From positions 682,001 through 746,000 of the forward strand of contig NZ_CP125947.1 in NCBI RefSeq assembly GCF_030064165.1: a stretch of DNA of 64,000 bases. The letters run 5' to 3'. Below the pieces are notes generated by a model. That model was not told where the DNA came from. It ran no database searches and was given only the letters and a program-made list of their open reading frames with translations. This document shows, one piece after another, positions 49,975 through 58,035 of this stretch. A program made the translations under genes and the position numbers. This DNA comes from Comamonas resistens (GTDB lineage Bacteria > Pseudomonadota > Gammaproteobacteria > Burkholderiales > Burkholderiaceae_C). Positions within the stretch are counted from its first letter, which is position 1. Each line of letters starts with the position of its first letter.

Positions 49975-52272
49975 ATGCAACATCACCATACTGTGGACGC
50001 CTCGGCAGTCTTTGCCGGCCCCCTGGGGGACGAATTACGAGCCAAGCTCGCTTCACATGAAAACGTATTAGCCATCGTCCCGGTTGACCTGAGCGCGCAA
50101 TTACAGTTTGGCAACGGCTTGCTGGCCCTGACGCAGGACCGTTTGCTGACCTGCGATCCACAGACCCAGCAGTGGGCCGAGTGGCCGCTGGCCGTGGATC
50201 AGAGCCTGAAGCTGCAGGACCATGGCGGTGTCGGCAATCTGGAGCTGCACAACCATGACGCCCGTCTGGTGCAATGGTTTGTAACGCTCAAGCATCAGAC
50301 CTCGATGCTGCAGCTGATGCAGCAGTTCGACCGCCAGCGCGAGCGCATTGCTAAGCAGGAAGCCTATAGCGCGCTCAACGACGAGGATGCGGCCCACTGC
50401 CCGGTCTGCCATACGGTACTGCCTCCCGATACCGAGGAATGCCCGGCTTGCGCACGCCAGCAGGCCCCGCAGACATCGACCTGGGTGCTGTTGCGCCTGT
50501 GGCGCTTTGCCAAGCCCTACCAAGGCCAGCTGCTGCTGGGATTTCTGCTGACCCTGGCCACGACGGCGGCCCAGCTGGTGGCGCCGTATCTGACCATCCC
50601 GTTGATGGACAAGATCCTGATTCCGTTCCAGAACGGCGAGAAGATCGACTCCAGCCTCGTGACTTTCTATCTGGGCATGCTGCTTTTGTCAGCCCTGCTG
50701 GCCTGGGCCCTGGGCTGGGCCCGCACCTTTGTGCTGGCCAAGGTGTCCGAGCGCATAGGCTCGAATCTGCGCACCACCACCTATAACCATTTGCTGAACC
50801 TGTCGGTGGATTATTACGGCAGCAAGCGCACCGGCGATCTGATGGCGCGTATCGGTGCTGAAACCGATCGTATCAATCTCTTTCTGTCGCTAAATGCTCT
50901 TGATTTTGCGACCGATGTGCTGATGATCGTGATGACCTCGGCCATCCTGTTCTCCATCAACCCCTGGCTGGCCCTGGTGACGCTGGTGCCGCTGCCCTTC
51001 ATCGCCTGGATGATCCACACCGTGCGCGACCGTCTGCGCACGGGCTTCGAGAAGATTGACCGCGTCTGGTCCGAGGTGACCAATGTGTTGGCCGACACCA
51101 TCCCCGGTATCCGCGTTGTGAAGGCCTTTGCCCAGGAAAAGCGCGAAGCCGACCGCTTTGCCGATGCCAATCTGGTCAATCTGCAGGCCAACGACAAGGT
51201 CAACAAGACCTGGTCTCTGTTCACGCCCACGGTCACGTTGCTGACAGAAGTCGGCATTCTGATCGTCTGGGGCTTCGGCATCTATCTGGTGGCCGGCGGC
51301 TCCATCACCGTCGGTGTGTTGACGGCCTTCATCGCCTATATCGGCCGCTTCTATACGCGTCTGGATTCCATGAGCCGCATCGTCTCGGTCACGCAAAAGG
51401 CGGCGGCCGGTGCCAAGCGCATCTTCGACATCCTTGATCATGTCAGCAATGTGCCCGAGCCCAGCAACCCCGTGAAGCTGCCCGGCAAGGCGCAGGGCGC
51501 CATCACCATGGAAGACGTGGGCTTTCGCTACGGCAGCCGCGCCGTCATCAAGCATCTGGATCTGCAAATCAAGCCCGGCGAGATGATAGGCCTGGTCGGC
51601 CACAGCGGCTCGGGCAAGAGCACCCTGGTCAACCTGATCTGCCGCTTCTACGACGTGTCCGAAGGCTCCATCCAGCTCGACGGCGTGGACGTGCGCCGCA
51701 TGTCCGTCTCCGACTACCGCAGCAATATCGGCCTGGTGCTGCAGGAGCCCTTCCTGTTCTTCGGCACGATTGCCGAGAACATCGCCTATGGCAAGCCCGG
51801 TGCCACCCGCGAGGAAATCGTGGCCGCTGCGCGCGCTGCCCATGCCCACGAGTTCATCCTGCGCCTGCCACACGGCTATGACTCGCTGGTCGGCGAGCGC
51901 GGCCAGGGTCTGTCGGGTGGCGAGCGTCAGCGCATCTCGATTGCGCGCGCGCTGCTGATCGACCCGCGCATCCTGATCCTCGACGAGGCGACTTCGGCCG
52001 TGGACACCGAAACCGAAAAGGAAATCCAGCGCGCTCTGGACAATCTGGTGCAGGGCCGCACCACGATTGCGATTGCCCACCGCCTGTCCACGCTGCGCAA
52101 GGCCGACCGTCTGGTTGTCATGGATCGCGGCGAGATTGTCGAAGTTGGCCCCCACGACGAGCTGATGGCGCTCAAGGGCCACTACTTCCGCCTCTACGAC
52201 GCTCAGGCCCGCCGTGCCGAAGAAGATGCCCAGGCCGCGGGTCTGAAGCTGCAGACCAAGGAACCCCAATGA
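49975..52272 (+). CDS. Cyanophycin-associated ABC exporter with N-terminal zinc ribbon
   Basis: A 765-residue fused transporter. Residues 1-130 form a soluble domain (FGNGLLALTQDRLLTCDPQT); next comes a zinc ribbon with Cys142, Cys145, Cys156 and Cys159 (CPVC and CPAC). Six membrane helices follow (about 175-460), then an ATPase with Walker A GHSGSGKST near residue 542, LSGGERQ near 646 and ILDEATSAVD. It diverges from the two synthetase genes and overlaps a DUF1854 gene. I recall database names linking both to cyanophycin metabolism. Possible jobs are export of, or sensing of, cyanophycin dipeptides; the substrate is unknown. Confidence 0.9.
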   Translation: MQHHHTVDASAVFAGPLGDELRAKLASHENVLAIVPVDLSAQLQFGNGLLALTQDRLLTCDPQTQQWAEWPLAVDQSLKLQDHGGVGNLELHNHDARLVQWFVTLKHQTSMLQLMQQFDRQRERIAKQEAYSALNDEDAAHCPVCHTVLPPDTEECPACARQQAPQTSTWVLLRLWRFAKPYQGQLLLGFLLTLATTAAQLVAPYLTIPLMDKILIPFQNGEKIDSSLVTFYLGMLLLSALLAWALGWARTFVLAKVSERIGSNLRTTTYNHLLNLSVDYYGSKRTGDLMARIGAETDRINLFLSLNALDFATDVLMIVMTSAILFSINPWLALVTLVPLPFIAWMIHTVRDRLRTGFEKIDRVWSEVTNVLADTIPGIRVVKAFAQEKREADRFADANLVNLQANDKVNKTWSLFTPTVTLLTEVGILIVWGFGIYLVAGGSITVGVLTAFIAYIGRFYTRLDSMSRIVSVTQKAAAGAKRIFDILDHVSNVPEPSNPVKLPGKAQGAITMEDVGFRYGSRAVIKHLDLQIKPGEMIGLVGHSGSGKSTLVNLICRFYDVSEGSIQLDGVDVRRMSVSDYRSNIGLVLQEPFLFFGTIAENIAYGKPGATREEIVAAARAAHAHEFILRLPHGYDSLVGERGQGLSGGERQRISIARALLIDPRILILDEATSAVDTETEKEIQRALDNLVQGRTTIAIAHRLSTLRKADRLVVMDRGEIVEVGPHDELMALKGHYFRLYDAQARRAEEDAQAAGLKLQTKEPQ

Positions 52273-52760
52273 TCGAAGCTCCTCAATCCAACCTGGCCGG
52301 CATGCAGCTGGTGCGCAACGCCCATGGTCGTCTGGTGCTGACGCTGGCAGGCGGCACCGTGTTCGAAGCCGTGGTGCCGGTGCGCGCCTTTCCCATTGCC
52401 GCCCCCACCGAAGGCCTGTCGCTGATCGGCGCCGATGGCAAAGAGGCTTTGTGGGTGGCCCGCATGGACGATCTGCAGCCAGAACACCGTCAACTGATAG
52501 AGCAGGACCTTGCCGTGCGCGAATTCGTGCCCACGATCGAGCGCATCCTCAAGGTCTCCAGCTTCTCAACCCCCAGTACCTGGGATCTGCAAACCGATCG
52601 CGGCATGACGCAGATGGTGCTCAAGGCCGAGGAAGACATCCGCAAGCTGGCCGGCCGCACCAAGCTGCAGATTACCGGCCAGGACGGAGTGCAGTACCGC
52701 ATTCCCGACAGCAACAGGCTGGACAGACACTCGCGCAAGCTGCTGGAGCGCTTTCTCTGA
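52269..52760 (+). CDS. DUF1854 protein, cyanophycin-associated
   Basis: A 163-residue soluble protein coupled to the exporter (four-base ATGA overlap). LVLTLAGGTVFEAVVPVRAF, FVPTIERILKVSSFSTPSTW and YRIPDSNRLDRHSRKLLERF are typical of DUF1854, whose members sit with the ABC exporter near cphA genes. Possibly a cytoplasmic partner of the transporter. A strong terminator follows. Confidence 0.86.
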   Translation: MIEAPQSNLAGMQLVRNAHGRLVLTLAGGTVFEAVVPVRAFPIAAPTEGLSLIGADGKEALWVARMDDLQPEHRQLIEQDLAVREFVPTIERILKVSSFSTPSTWDLQTDRGMTQMVLKAEEDIRKLAGRTKLQITGQDGVQYRIPDSNRLDRHSRKLLERFL

Positions 52761-52785
52761 GCTGAAGCGGAACTTCCCAAAGACC

Positions 52786-52822
52786 AAGACCTCGCGGGCA
52801 ACCGGCGAGGTCTTTTTTTTTT
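52786..52822 (+). terminator. Rho-independent terminator after the DUF1854 gene
   Basis: AAGACCTCGC (52786-52795) pairs with GCGAGGTCTT (52805-52814), followed by a long T-run to about 52822. Confidence 0.92.
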
Positions 52823-52994
52823 GAGGTCTGCACTGAAACTGACATGAAATCGCCGGCAATCGCTTGTCCAATCTACGTTGCCTGCTATCAAACAAGAGCT
52901 GTAAAAAATGCTAAAGATTTCTCAAGCCAGGCCGATAACAGGGCGAGATAGCTGTTTTCCCGCCTGAACCTTTTCAACTGCCGAGGGCCAAGCC

Positions 52995-53432
52995 ATGCAA
53001 ATTCCACCTCTAGATCGTACACAGACGCCCTGGCGTACCCAGGGGGCCGATTTGTATTCCACAGGCGCTTCCGGCGCGGCGCCGGTGCGGCCCGTGAATG
53101 CAGTCAATGCTGCCGAATCCGTGGACAAGGTCGGTGAAGGACGCACCGTGCGCGAGCCTGAAAAGCCGTCCGCGCCCGACACGGAAAACCGCGACTGGAC
53201 GCTGGCTGAAGAGATCAAGCAAAAGGAAGAGGTGGAGGAGCCGCCCAAGGAGCCGATTTCCAAGCAGCTGATCGAATTCATCCAGTCCATGTGGCGTGCC
53301 AGCGCCCAGGCCGTGGATCAGGCACAGGAAACCAGCAAGAGCGAGGATCTGCTGCAGAACAAGCGCACGGCCCGCAGCGAGCCCTTGACCTATGCCGAGC
53401 CGCGTATCAAACGCTCTGGCAATGCCAAGTGA
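52995..53432 (+). CDS. Hypothetical charged protein
   Basis: A 145-residue soluble protein without signal or membrane segments. It is rich in Glu, Lys and Pro (LAEEIKQKEEVEEPPKEPIS) with a helical core (KQLIEFIQSMWRASAQAVDQ) and a basic C-terminus. No family recognised. An upstream terminator and a downstream gap frame it as a single gene. Confidence 0.6.
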   Translation: MQIPPLDRTQTPWRTQGADLYSTGASGAAPVRPVNAVNAAESVDKVGEGRTVREPEKPSAPDTENRDWTLAEEIKQKEEVEEPPKEPISKQLIEFIQSMWRASAQAVDQAQETSKSEDLLQNKRTARSEPLTYAEPRIKRSGNAK

Positions 53433-53458
53433 TTGCTCTGCTCTGATTTTGAGAGCTG

Positions 53459-53483
53459 CAAGCGCTTGATATTCAAGCGCTTG
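53459..53483. repeat. Two copies of the palindrome CAAGCGCTTG
   Basis: CAAGCGCTTG occurs at 53459-53468 and again at 53474-53483, each its own reverse complement, separated by ATATT. It lies between two converging genes and could be a weak shared terminator or a family repeat. Confidence 0.55.
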
Positions 53484-53498
53484 AATGCATTATTCGGC

Positions 53499-53978
53499 TT
53501 ATTTGCTTTCAGGCTCGGCGCCTGCAGCTTCTGATTGGCTAGCGGCTGGTTCTGGCGCAGCAGCCGGAGATGGTGCTGCGGCTGGCGTTTTTGCTGCCGC
53601 TTTGGTCTTGTCCAGGCCGCGCTCGGCGCGGTATTTGACGGCAAAGGCGCGCACTTCCTCGTAGCTCACAAAGCCGTCCTTGTTGGTGTCGGTTTCGTCG
53701 AAGGCGGCGGCCAGCTTGGGGATGATGGCGACTTCGCTGCGGCTGAGCTTGCCGTCGTGGTTGAAGTCCAGCATCTTGAACTGGCGCTGGGCCTTGAGCT
53801 CGCCCTTGGAGAGCTGGGCTTCGGGTTTTTCGGTGGCTGTCTCATCGGCGCGTGCCGTGGGCAGCAGCATGAAGGCACTGGTCAGCAGCACCCCCATGGC
53901 AGCCTTCATGACGGAAGCGCTGCGCTGGGGCAGAGAGTGTTTTTTGGCTTGACGCATGATCTTGACAATGGAGGTCAT
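53499..53978 (-). CDS. Secreted EF-hand calcium-binding protein
   Basis: A 159-residue protein; ATG 53909 (MKAAMGVLLTSAFMLLPTAR) gives a cleaner signal peptide than 53978. Two EF-hand loops follow: DFNHDGKLSRSE and DTNKDGFVSYEE, each with Asp/Asn at the Ca2+ positions and a final Glu. The C-terminus is an Ala-Pro-rich tail (TPAAAPSPAAAPEPAASQSE). Small EF-hand proteins of this kind are periplasmic; function unknown. Confidence 0.85.
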   Translation of the reverse strand: MTSIVKIMRQAKKHSLPQRSASVMKAAMGVLLTSAFMLLPTARADETATEKPEAQLSKGELKAQRQFKMLDFNHDGKLSRSEVAIIPKLAAAFDETDTNKDGFVSYEEVRAFAVKYRAERGLDKTKAAAKTPAAAPSPAAAPEPAASQSEAAGAEPESK

Positions 53979-54138
53979 GGCCGTATTTTCAAGCGCTCAT
54001 GCCGCCAGCGGTCAGGCTTTTGCAATCCCTTTCAGGGCTTTGCCGCAGCTTTACGAAGCACGATTTCCGCCAATCAGGTTCAGGCAAGAGCTTTGCCTCA
54101 AGGTGGTGGCTCCTGCTGCATCCTGGTTGATGTATGGC

Positions 54139-55056
54139 CTAGGGATGTTTCAGCGCCTTCTCGTGGGCGATGCCGCTGCGCACATGGCCGGACGGCACAT
54201 GGCTGGCCGCGTTGCGCACATGGCCGGTCTGGTCGTCAAAGAAGAAGTCAGGCTCGAACTCGCGCAGAAAGGCTCCCTTGGCCAGGCCACCGAGGAACAT
54301 GGCCTCGTCCACATCGATTTTCCAGTCCATCAGCGTGTTCAGCGCACGCTCATGGGCCGGGGCGCTGCGTGCCGTGACCAGGGCCGTGCGTATGCGCATG
54401 CCGGGCACCTGCATCTGCTGCAGTCGGTGCAGCGCCGCCAGCAGCGGCTTGAACGGCCCTTCGGGCAGGGGCTGGGCAGCTTTTTCCAGCTCGTGCTTTT
54501 GAAAGGCTTCCAGTCCCTGGGACTGGTACACACGCTCGGCCTCGTCGGAAAACAGCACGGCATCCCCGTCGAAGGCAATGCGTACCTCCTGCGGGTGCGT
54601 GCCGCTGGCGCGCATGGAGTCGGTGAACACATGGGCTGCCGGGTAGCCCAGTTGCAGCGCCTGCGTCACATCGTCGGCATTGGCCGACAGAAACAGCTGA
54701 GCGCCCAGCGGGCGCAAATAGCCGAAGGGATCGCGCCCCTGGGTGAACACGCCGCGCTGGATGCTGTCCAGGCCATGGGCCTTGGCCGAGCGGAACACCC
54801 GCATGCCGCTGACCGGGTCGTTGCGCGACAGCAGCACCACTTCCACGCGCTGCGGAGCCTCGGCATTGAAGGCCAGCAGCTTCTGCACCAGTGAAAACGC
54901 CACTCCGGGTGCAGCGGGTGTGTCCAGCCGCTCGCGCTGCAGGCGCAGATAGGTGTCGGGGTCGCTGCGCTCGAACACCGTGTTTTCCTCTTCGAAGTCA
55001 AAGAGTGCGCGGGAAGAGATGGCGACGACCAGCTTGTCGTTCAGAGTCACAGCCAT
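54139..55056 (-). CDS. Cytosolic 5'-nucleotidase family protein
   Basis: ATG 55056 gives 305 residues matching the NT5C1 (cytosolic IA-type) 5'-nucleotidase family: KLVVAISSRALFDFEEENTV at the start, EVVLLSRNDPVSGMRVFRSA, VRIAFDGDAVLFSDEAERVY and EAMFLGGLAKGAFLREFEPD. The AFDGDAVLFSDEAE stretch is the HAD-like acidic motif. It should dephosphorylate nucleoside monophosphates in the cytoplasm. Earlier in-frame starts add low-quality sequence. Single gene. Confidence 0.9.
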   Translation of the reverse strand: MAVTLNDKLVVAISSRALFDFEEENTVFERSDPDTYLRLQRERLDTPAAPGVAFSLVQKLLAFNAEAPQRVEVVLLSRNDPVSGMRVFRSAKAHGLDSIQRGVFTQGRDPFGYLRPLGAQLFLSANADDVTQALQLGYPAAHVFTDSMRASGTHPQEVRIAFDGDAVLFSDEAERVYQSQGLEAFQKHELEKAAQPLPEGPFKPLLAALHRLQQMQVPGMRIRTALVTARSAPAHERALNTLMDWKIDVDEAMFLGGLAKGAFLREFEPDFFFDDQTGHVRNAASHVPSGHVRSGIAHEKALKHP

Positions 55057-55371
55057 GGCGGTTGAGCTTGGGTTGGGGGGTGGATGTCCAGCCATCATAC
55101 GCAGGCCTTGAGGCAAGCGTGAAAACAGCCTCAAACCATTGCCCTGCTTGCGCGGGCAGCTATGACTGTAAAAGCGGACAGCGGAGTGACAAAGCGCTGC
55201 CCCGCTGCCATATACGCTTTTTATTGTTTCAGTTTCTGAAATGGTGCGTTGTGATTCCAAGGGTTTTTACCAGGATCAAAGATGCCTAAAGTTCAGGTCA
55301 TGGGTTCGCTGCAACCGGTCAATTTCAGCATCAGTCAACGAACTTCTGAACAACAAGGTCTGGAGAAAATC

Positions 55372-55674
55372 ATGAAAAACACCATTCGTTTTGCCGCTGT
55401 TGCCGCTCTGGCTGTGTCCGCTTTTGCCGCTCAGGCTGCTGGCCTGGACTTCACCGGCGACCACTATCCAGTTCAAGAGCAAGCGCAAAGCCAGCTGACT
55501 CGTGCCGAGGTGTCGAATCAGGTCAAGCAGGCTGTGGCCAACCACACCATGCCTTTGCAAGGTGATCAATATGTGGTGCCTGCTGCACAAAAAGGCAGCT
55601 CCCTGAGCCGTGAACAGGTGCGCCAGGAGGCCGCTGCTGCAGAAGCCGCCGGCCTGCTGAACTTCGGCGCCTGA
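55372..55674 (+). CDS. DUF4148 small secreted protein
   Basis: ATG 55372 follows GGAGAAAATC and gives 100 residues with a signal peptide (MKNTIRFAAVAALAVSAFAA, cleavage after AQA). LTRAEVSNQVKQAV and LSREQVRQEAAAAEAAGLL are the paired helical motifs of DUF4148, common in Burkholderiales. Function unknown. Confidence 0.88.
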   Translation: MKNTIRFAAVAALAVSAFAAQAAGLDFTGDHYPVQEQAQSQLTRAEVSNQVKQAVANHTMPLQGDQYVVPAAQKGSSLSREQVRQEAAAAEAAGLLNFGA

Positions 55675-55722
55675 GCCCTCAGGGATAGAGGCTTGCCAGC
55701 CTCTTGAGTGAAGTGAGATATC

Positions 55723-55750
55723 AAGCCCGGGTCATGCCCGGGCTTTTTTG
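55723..55750. terminator. Terminator shared by the DUF4148 gene and gspF
   Basis: AAGCCCGGG (55723-55731) pairs with CCCGGGCTT (55737-55745) over TCATG, followed by a T-run on the plus strand. It lies between converging genes. Confidence 0.9.
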
Positions 55751-55771
55751 CGTTTGCAGCGGCTGGGCGCC

Positions 55772-56995
55772 TTATTTGACGAACTGGTTGAGCTGGATGA
55801 TGGGCATGAGCACGGCCAGCACGATGAGCATGACGATCAGGCCCATGGCCACGATCAGCAGCGGCTCCAGAATCGTGGCCATGTGCATGGCGCGGCGCTG
55901 CACCTCGGTGGACAACTGGGTGGCGGCGCGCTGCAGCATCAGCGGCAACTGGCCGGTCTGCTCGCCCAGGCGTGCAAACATGGCAACCAGGCCCGGAAAG
56001 CGCTTTTTCTGCGCCAGAGCCGAAGCCAGCGGCGCGCCTTCGCGCACCAGCACCAGCGCATCCATGGCATCGGCGCGCATGGCGCGGTTGTTCAGGGTTT
56101 CGGCAGCAGCCTGCAAGGCCTTGAGTATGGGCACGCCCGCCCCGGCCAGCATGGCCAGCGTGCCGGCAAAGCGGGCCGCGTTATAGCTGCGCGAGAGACG
56201 GCCCACCAGCGGCAGGTGCAGCCACTGGGCGTCGAAGCGCTCGCGAAAGGACTCGTTCTTCAGTGCCATGCGAAAGCCCGTGCCGCCCACGACCAGCAGG
56301 CCCAGCATGAGCCAGCCATAGCTGCGCACAAAGTCGCTGACGGCCAGCATGATGACGGTGAGTATGGGCAGCGAGCGCTTGGTGCCCGCAAACACGCTGG
56401 CCACCTGCGGCACCACGTAGCTGACCAGAAAGATGACGATGACAATGGCTACCAGCGTCACGATGGCCGGGTAGAGCGAGGCACCCACCAGCTTGGACTG
56501 CAGGGCCTGGCGTGCTTCCAGATCGTTGGCCAGATTGTCCAGTACTGGCCCCAGGCTGCCGCTGGACTCGCCGGCACCGATCACGGCGCAGAAGATGTCG
56601 GAGAATTCGCGCGGGTGCTGCTCCAGCGCGCGGGCAAAGCTGGAGCCCGCATTCACCTCGGCGCGCAGCGCGGCCAGCAACTGATGCTGGCGTGCATCCT
56701 CGGCCTCTTCTGCCAGGGCGGCCAGGGCACGCTCGATGGGCAGGCCCGAGTTGACCAGCCCCGAGAGCTGGCGCGTCCACACCGCAAGACTGGTGGAGTT
56801 GAAGACCGGGCGCGTGAACCAGTCGGAAACCCCGCCGCCGCGCTTGCCCTGGCCCGCAGAGACGGGCTCTACCTGCAGCGGCACCAGCGCCTGGCTGCGC
56901 AACTGACTGCGGGCAGCGCGGGCGTTGTCGGCTTCCAGGGTGCCCTTGCGGGTCTGGCCCTGGGCGTCCAGGGCTTCAAAGATAAAAGCGGGCAT
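55772..56995 (-). CDS. gspF: Type II secretion inner-membrane protein GspF
   Basis: A 407-residue protein. The N-terminus MPAFIFEALDAQGQTRKGTL, the first GspF domain (WTRQLSGLVNSGLPIERALA, VIGAGESSGSLGPVLDNLA) and the second (FAGTLAMLAGAGVPILKALQ, FARLGEQTGQLPLMLQRAA) are complete, with three membrane helices (about 170-192, 220-240, 378-402). GspF links the ATPase GspE and GspL in the secretion platform. Its usual neighbour gspE is 6.5 kb away, at the right edge of the window, on the same strand. Confidence 0.95.
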   Translation of the reverse strand: MPAFIFEALDAQGQTRKGTLEADNARAARSQLRSQALVPLQVEPVSAGQGKRGGGVSDWFTRPVFNSTSLAVWTRQLSGLVNSGLPIERALAALAEEAEDARQHQLLAALRAEVNAGSSFARALEQHPREFSDIFCAVIGAGESSGSLGPVLDNLANDLEARQALQSKLVGASLYPAIVTLVAIVIVIFLVSYVVPQVASVFAGTKRSLPILTVIMLAVSDFVRSYGWLMLGLLVVGGTGFRMALKNESFRERFDAQWLHLPLVGRLSRSYNAARFAGTLAMLAGAGVPILKALQAAAETLNNRAMRADAMDALVLVREGAPLASALAQKKRFPGLVAMFARLGEQTGQLPLMLQRAATQLSTEVQRRAMHMATILEPLLIVAMGLIVMLIVLAVLMPIIQLNQFVK

Positions 56996-57246
56996 GCGCG
57001 AATCGGGTGCTGTGTAACGGGTTAGCGACGATGGTAGCGAGTATTGATGACGACTTGCGCAAAGCGCGCTCAGGCAGGACCTGGACGCGATGGCAATGCA
57101 CTTGCTACCTTTTGTCGGCCTTGGTCCTGTGGAGCTTGTCGGATTGCGGTGAATTCAGTGCAGCTTGCGCCAGCGCATGACGCCGCTCAGCGCGGGCGGC
57201 ACAATGCACCGCAGGTCTTTTCCCATCCACAGATTGCGAGGTCGAG

Positions 57247-57996
57247 ATGCTCAAGGACAAGGTTGCATTGGTCACGGGAGCGGCATCGGGCATAGGCCGT
57301 GCGGTGGCCCTGGTCTGGGCGCGTGAGGGCGCCCGGGTCGTGGTTTCGGACATCAACGAAGAGCAGGGCCGGGAAACCGCCGAGCTGGTGCGCGAGCTGG
57401 GCGCCGAAGCCCTGTTTGTACGCGCCGATGCGGGCAATGCGCGCGACCACGAAGAGCTGGTGGCACAGACGCTGCGCAATTTCGGGCACCTCGATGCGGC
57501 CTGCAACAATGCAGGCATTGGCGGAGCGAGCGGGCCCACGGCCGACTATGCGCTCGATGCCTGGGATGCGGTGCTGCGCATCAATCTTTCGGGGGTGTTC
57601 TACGGCTGCAAATACCAGATTGCGGCCATGCAGCAGAACGGCGGCGGCTCCATCATCAATATGGCTTCCATCCTGGGCGCCGTGGGCTTTGCCAATTCGG
57701 TGGCGTACACATCGGCCAAACATGGTGTGCTGGGCCTGACAAAGGCAGCGGCGCTGGAATACGCAGCCAAAGGCATTCGGGTCAATGCCGTGGGCCCTGC
57801 ATTTATCCACACCCCCATGATCAGCGGGCTGGAGCAGGATGCCGCCACCCATGCGGCGCTGGTGGCGGCCCATCCCATGGGGCGGCTGGGCCAGCCCGAG
57901 GAGATCGCCGAGCTGGTGGCCTGGCTGGCCAGCGACCGAGCCTCGTTTGTGACGGGCGCTTATTACCCGGTCGACGGCGGTTACTTGGCGCGCTGA
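57247..57996 (+). CDS. Short-chain dehydrogenase/reductase
   Basis: A 249-residue classical SDR. VTGAASGIGRAVALV is the cofactor loop; the Asp in VVSDINEEQGRE favours NAD(H). NNAGIGG and the catalytic set Ser (NMASILGAVG), Tyr and Lys (YTSAKHG) are present, with C-terminal DRASFVTGAYYPVDGGYLAR. Substrate unknown; it stands alone between gspF and oppositely oriented hydrolase genes. Confidence 0.92.
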   Translation: MLKDKVALVTGAASGIGRAVALVWAREGARVVVSDINEEQGRETAELVRELGAEALFVRADAGNARDHEELVAQTLRNFGHLDAACNNAGIGGASGPTADYALDAWDAVLRINLSGVFYGCKYQIAAMQQNGGGSIINMASILGAVGFANSVAYTSAKHGVLGLTKAAALEYAAKGIRVNAVGPAFIHTPMISGLEQDAATHAALVAAHPMGRLGQPEEIAELVAWLASDRASFVTGAYYPVDGGYLAR

Positions 57997-58035
57997 ATAC
58001 CGTGCCATCGCAAGGCAGATGGCGCGGCAGCGGGT

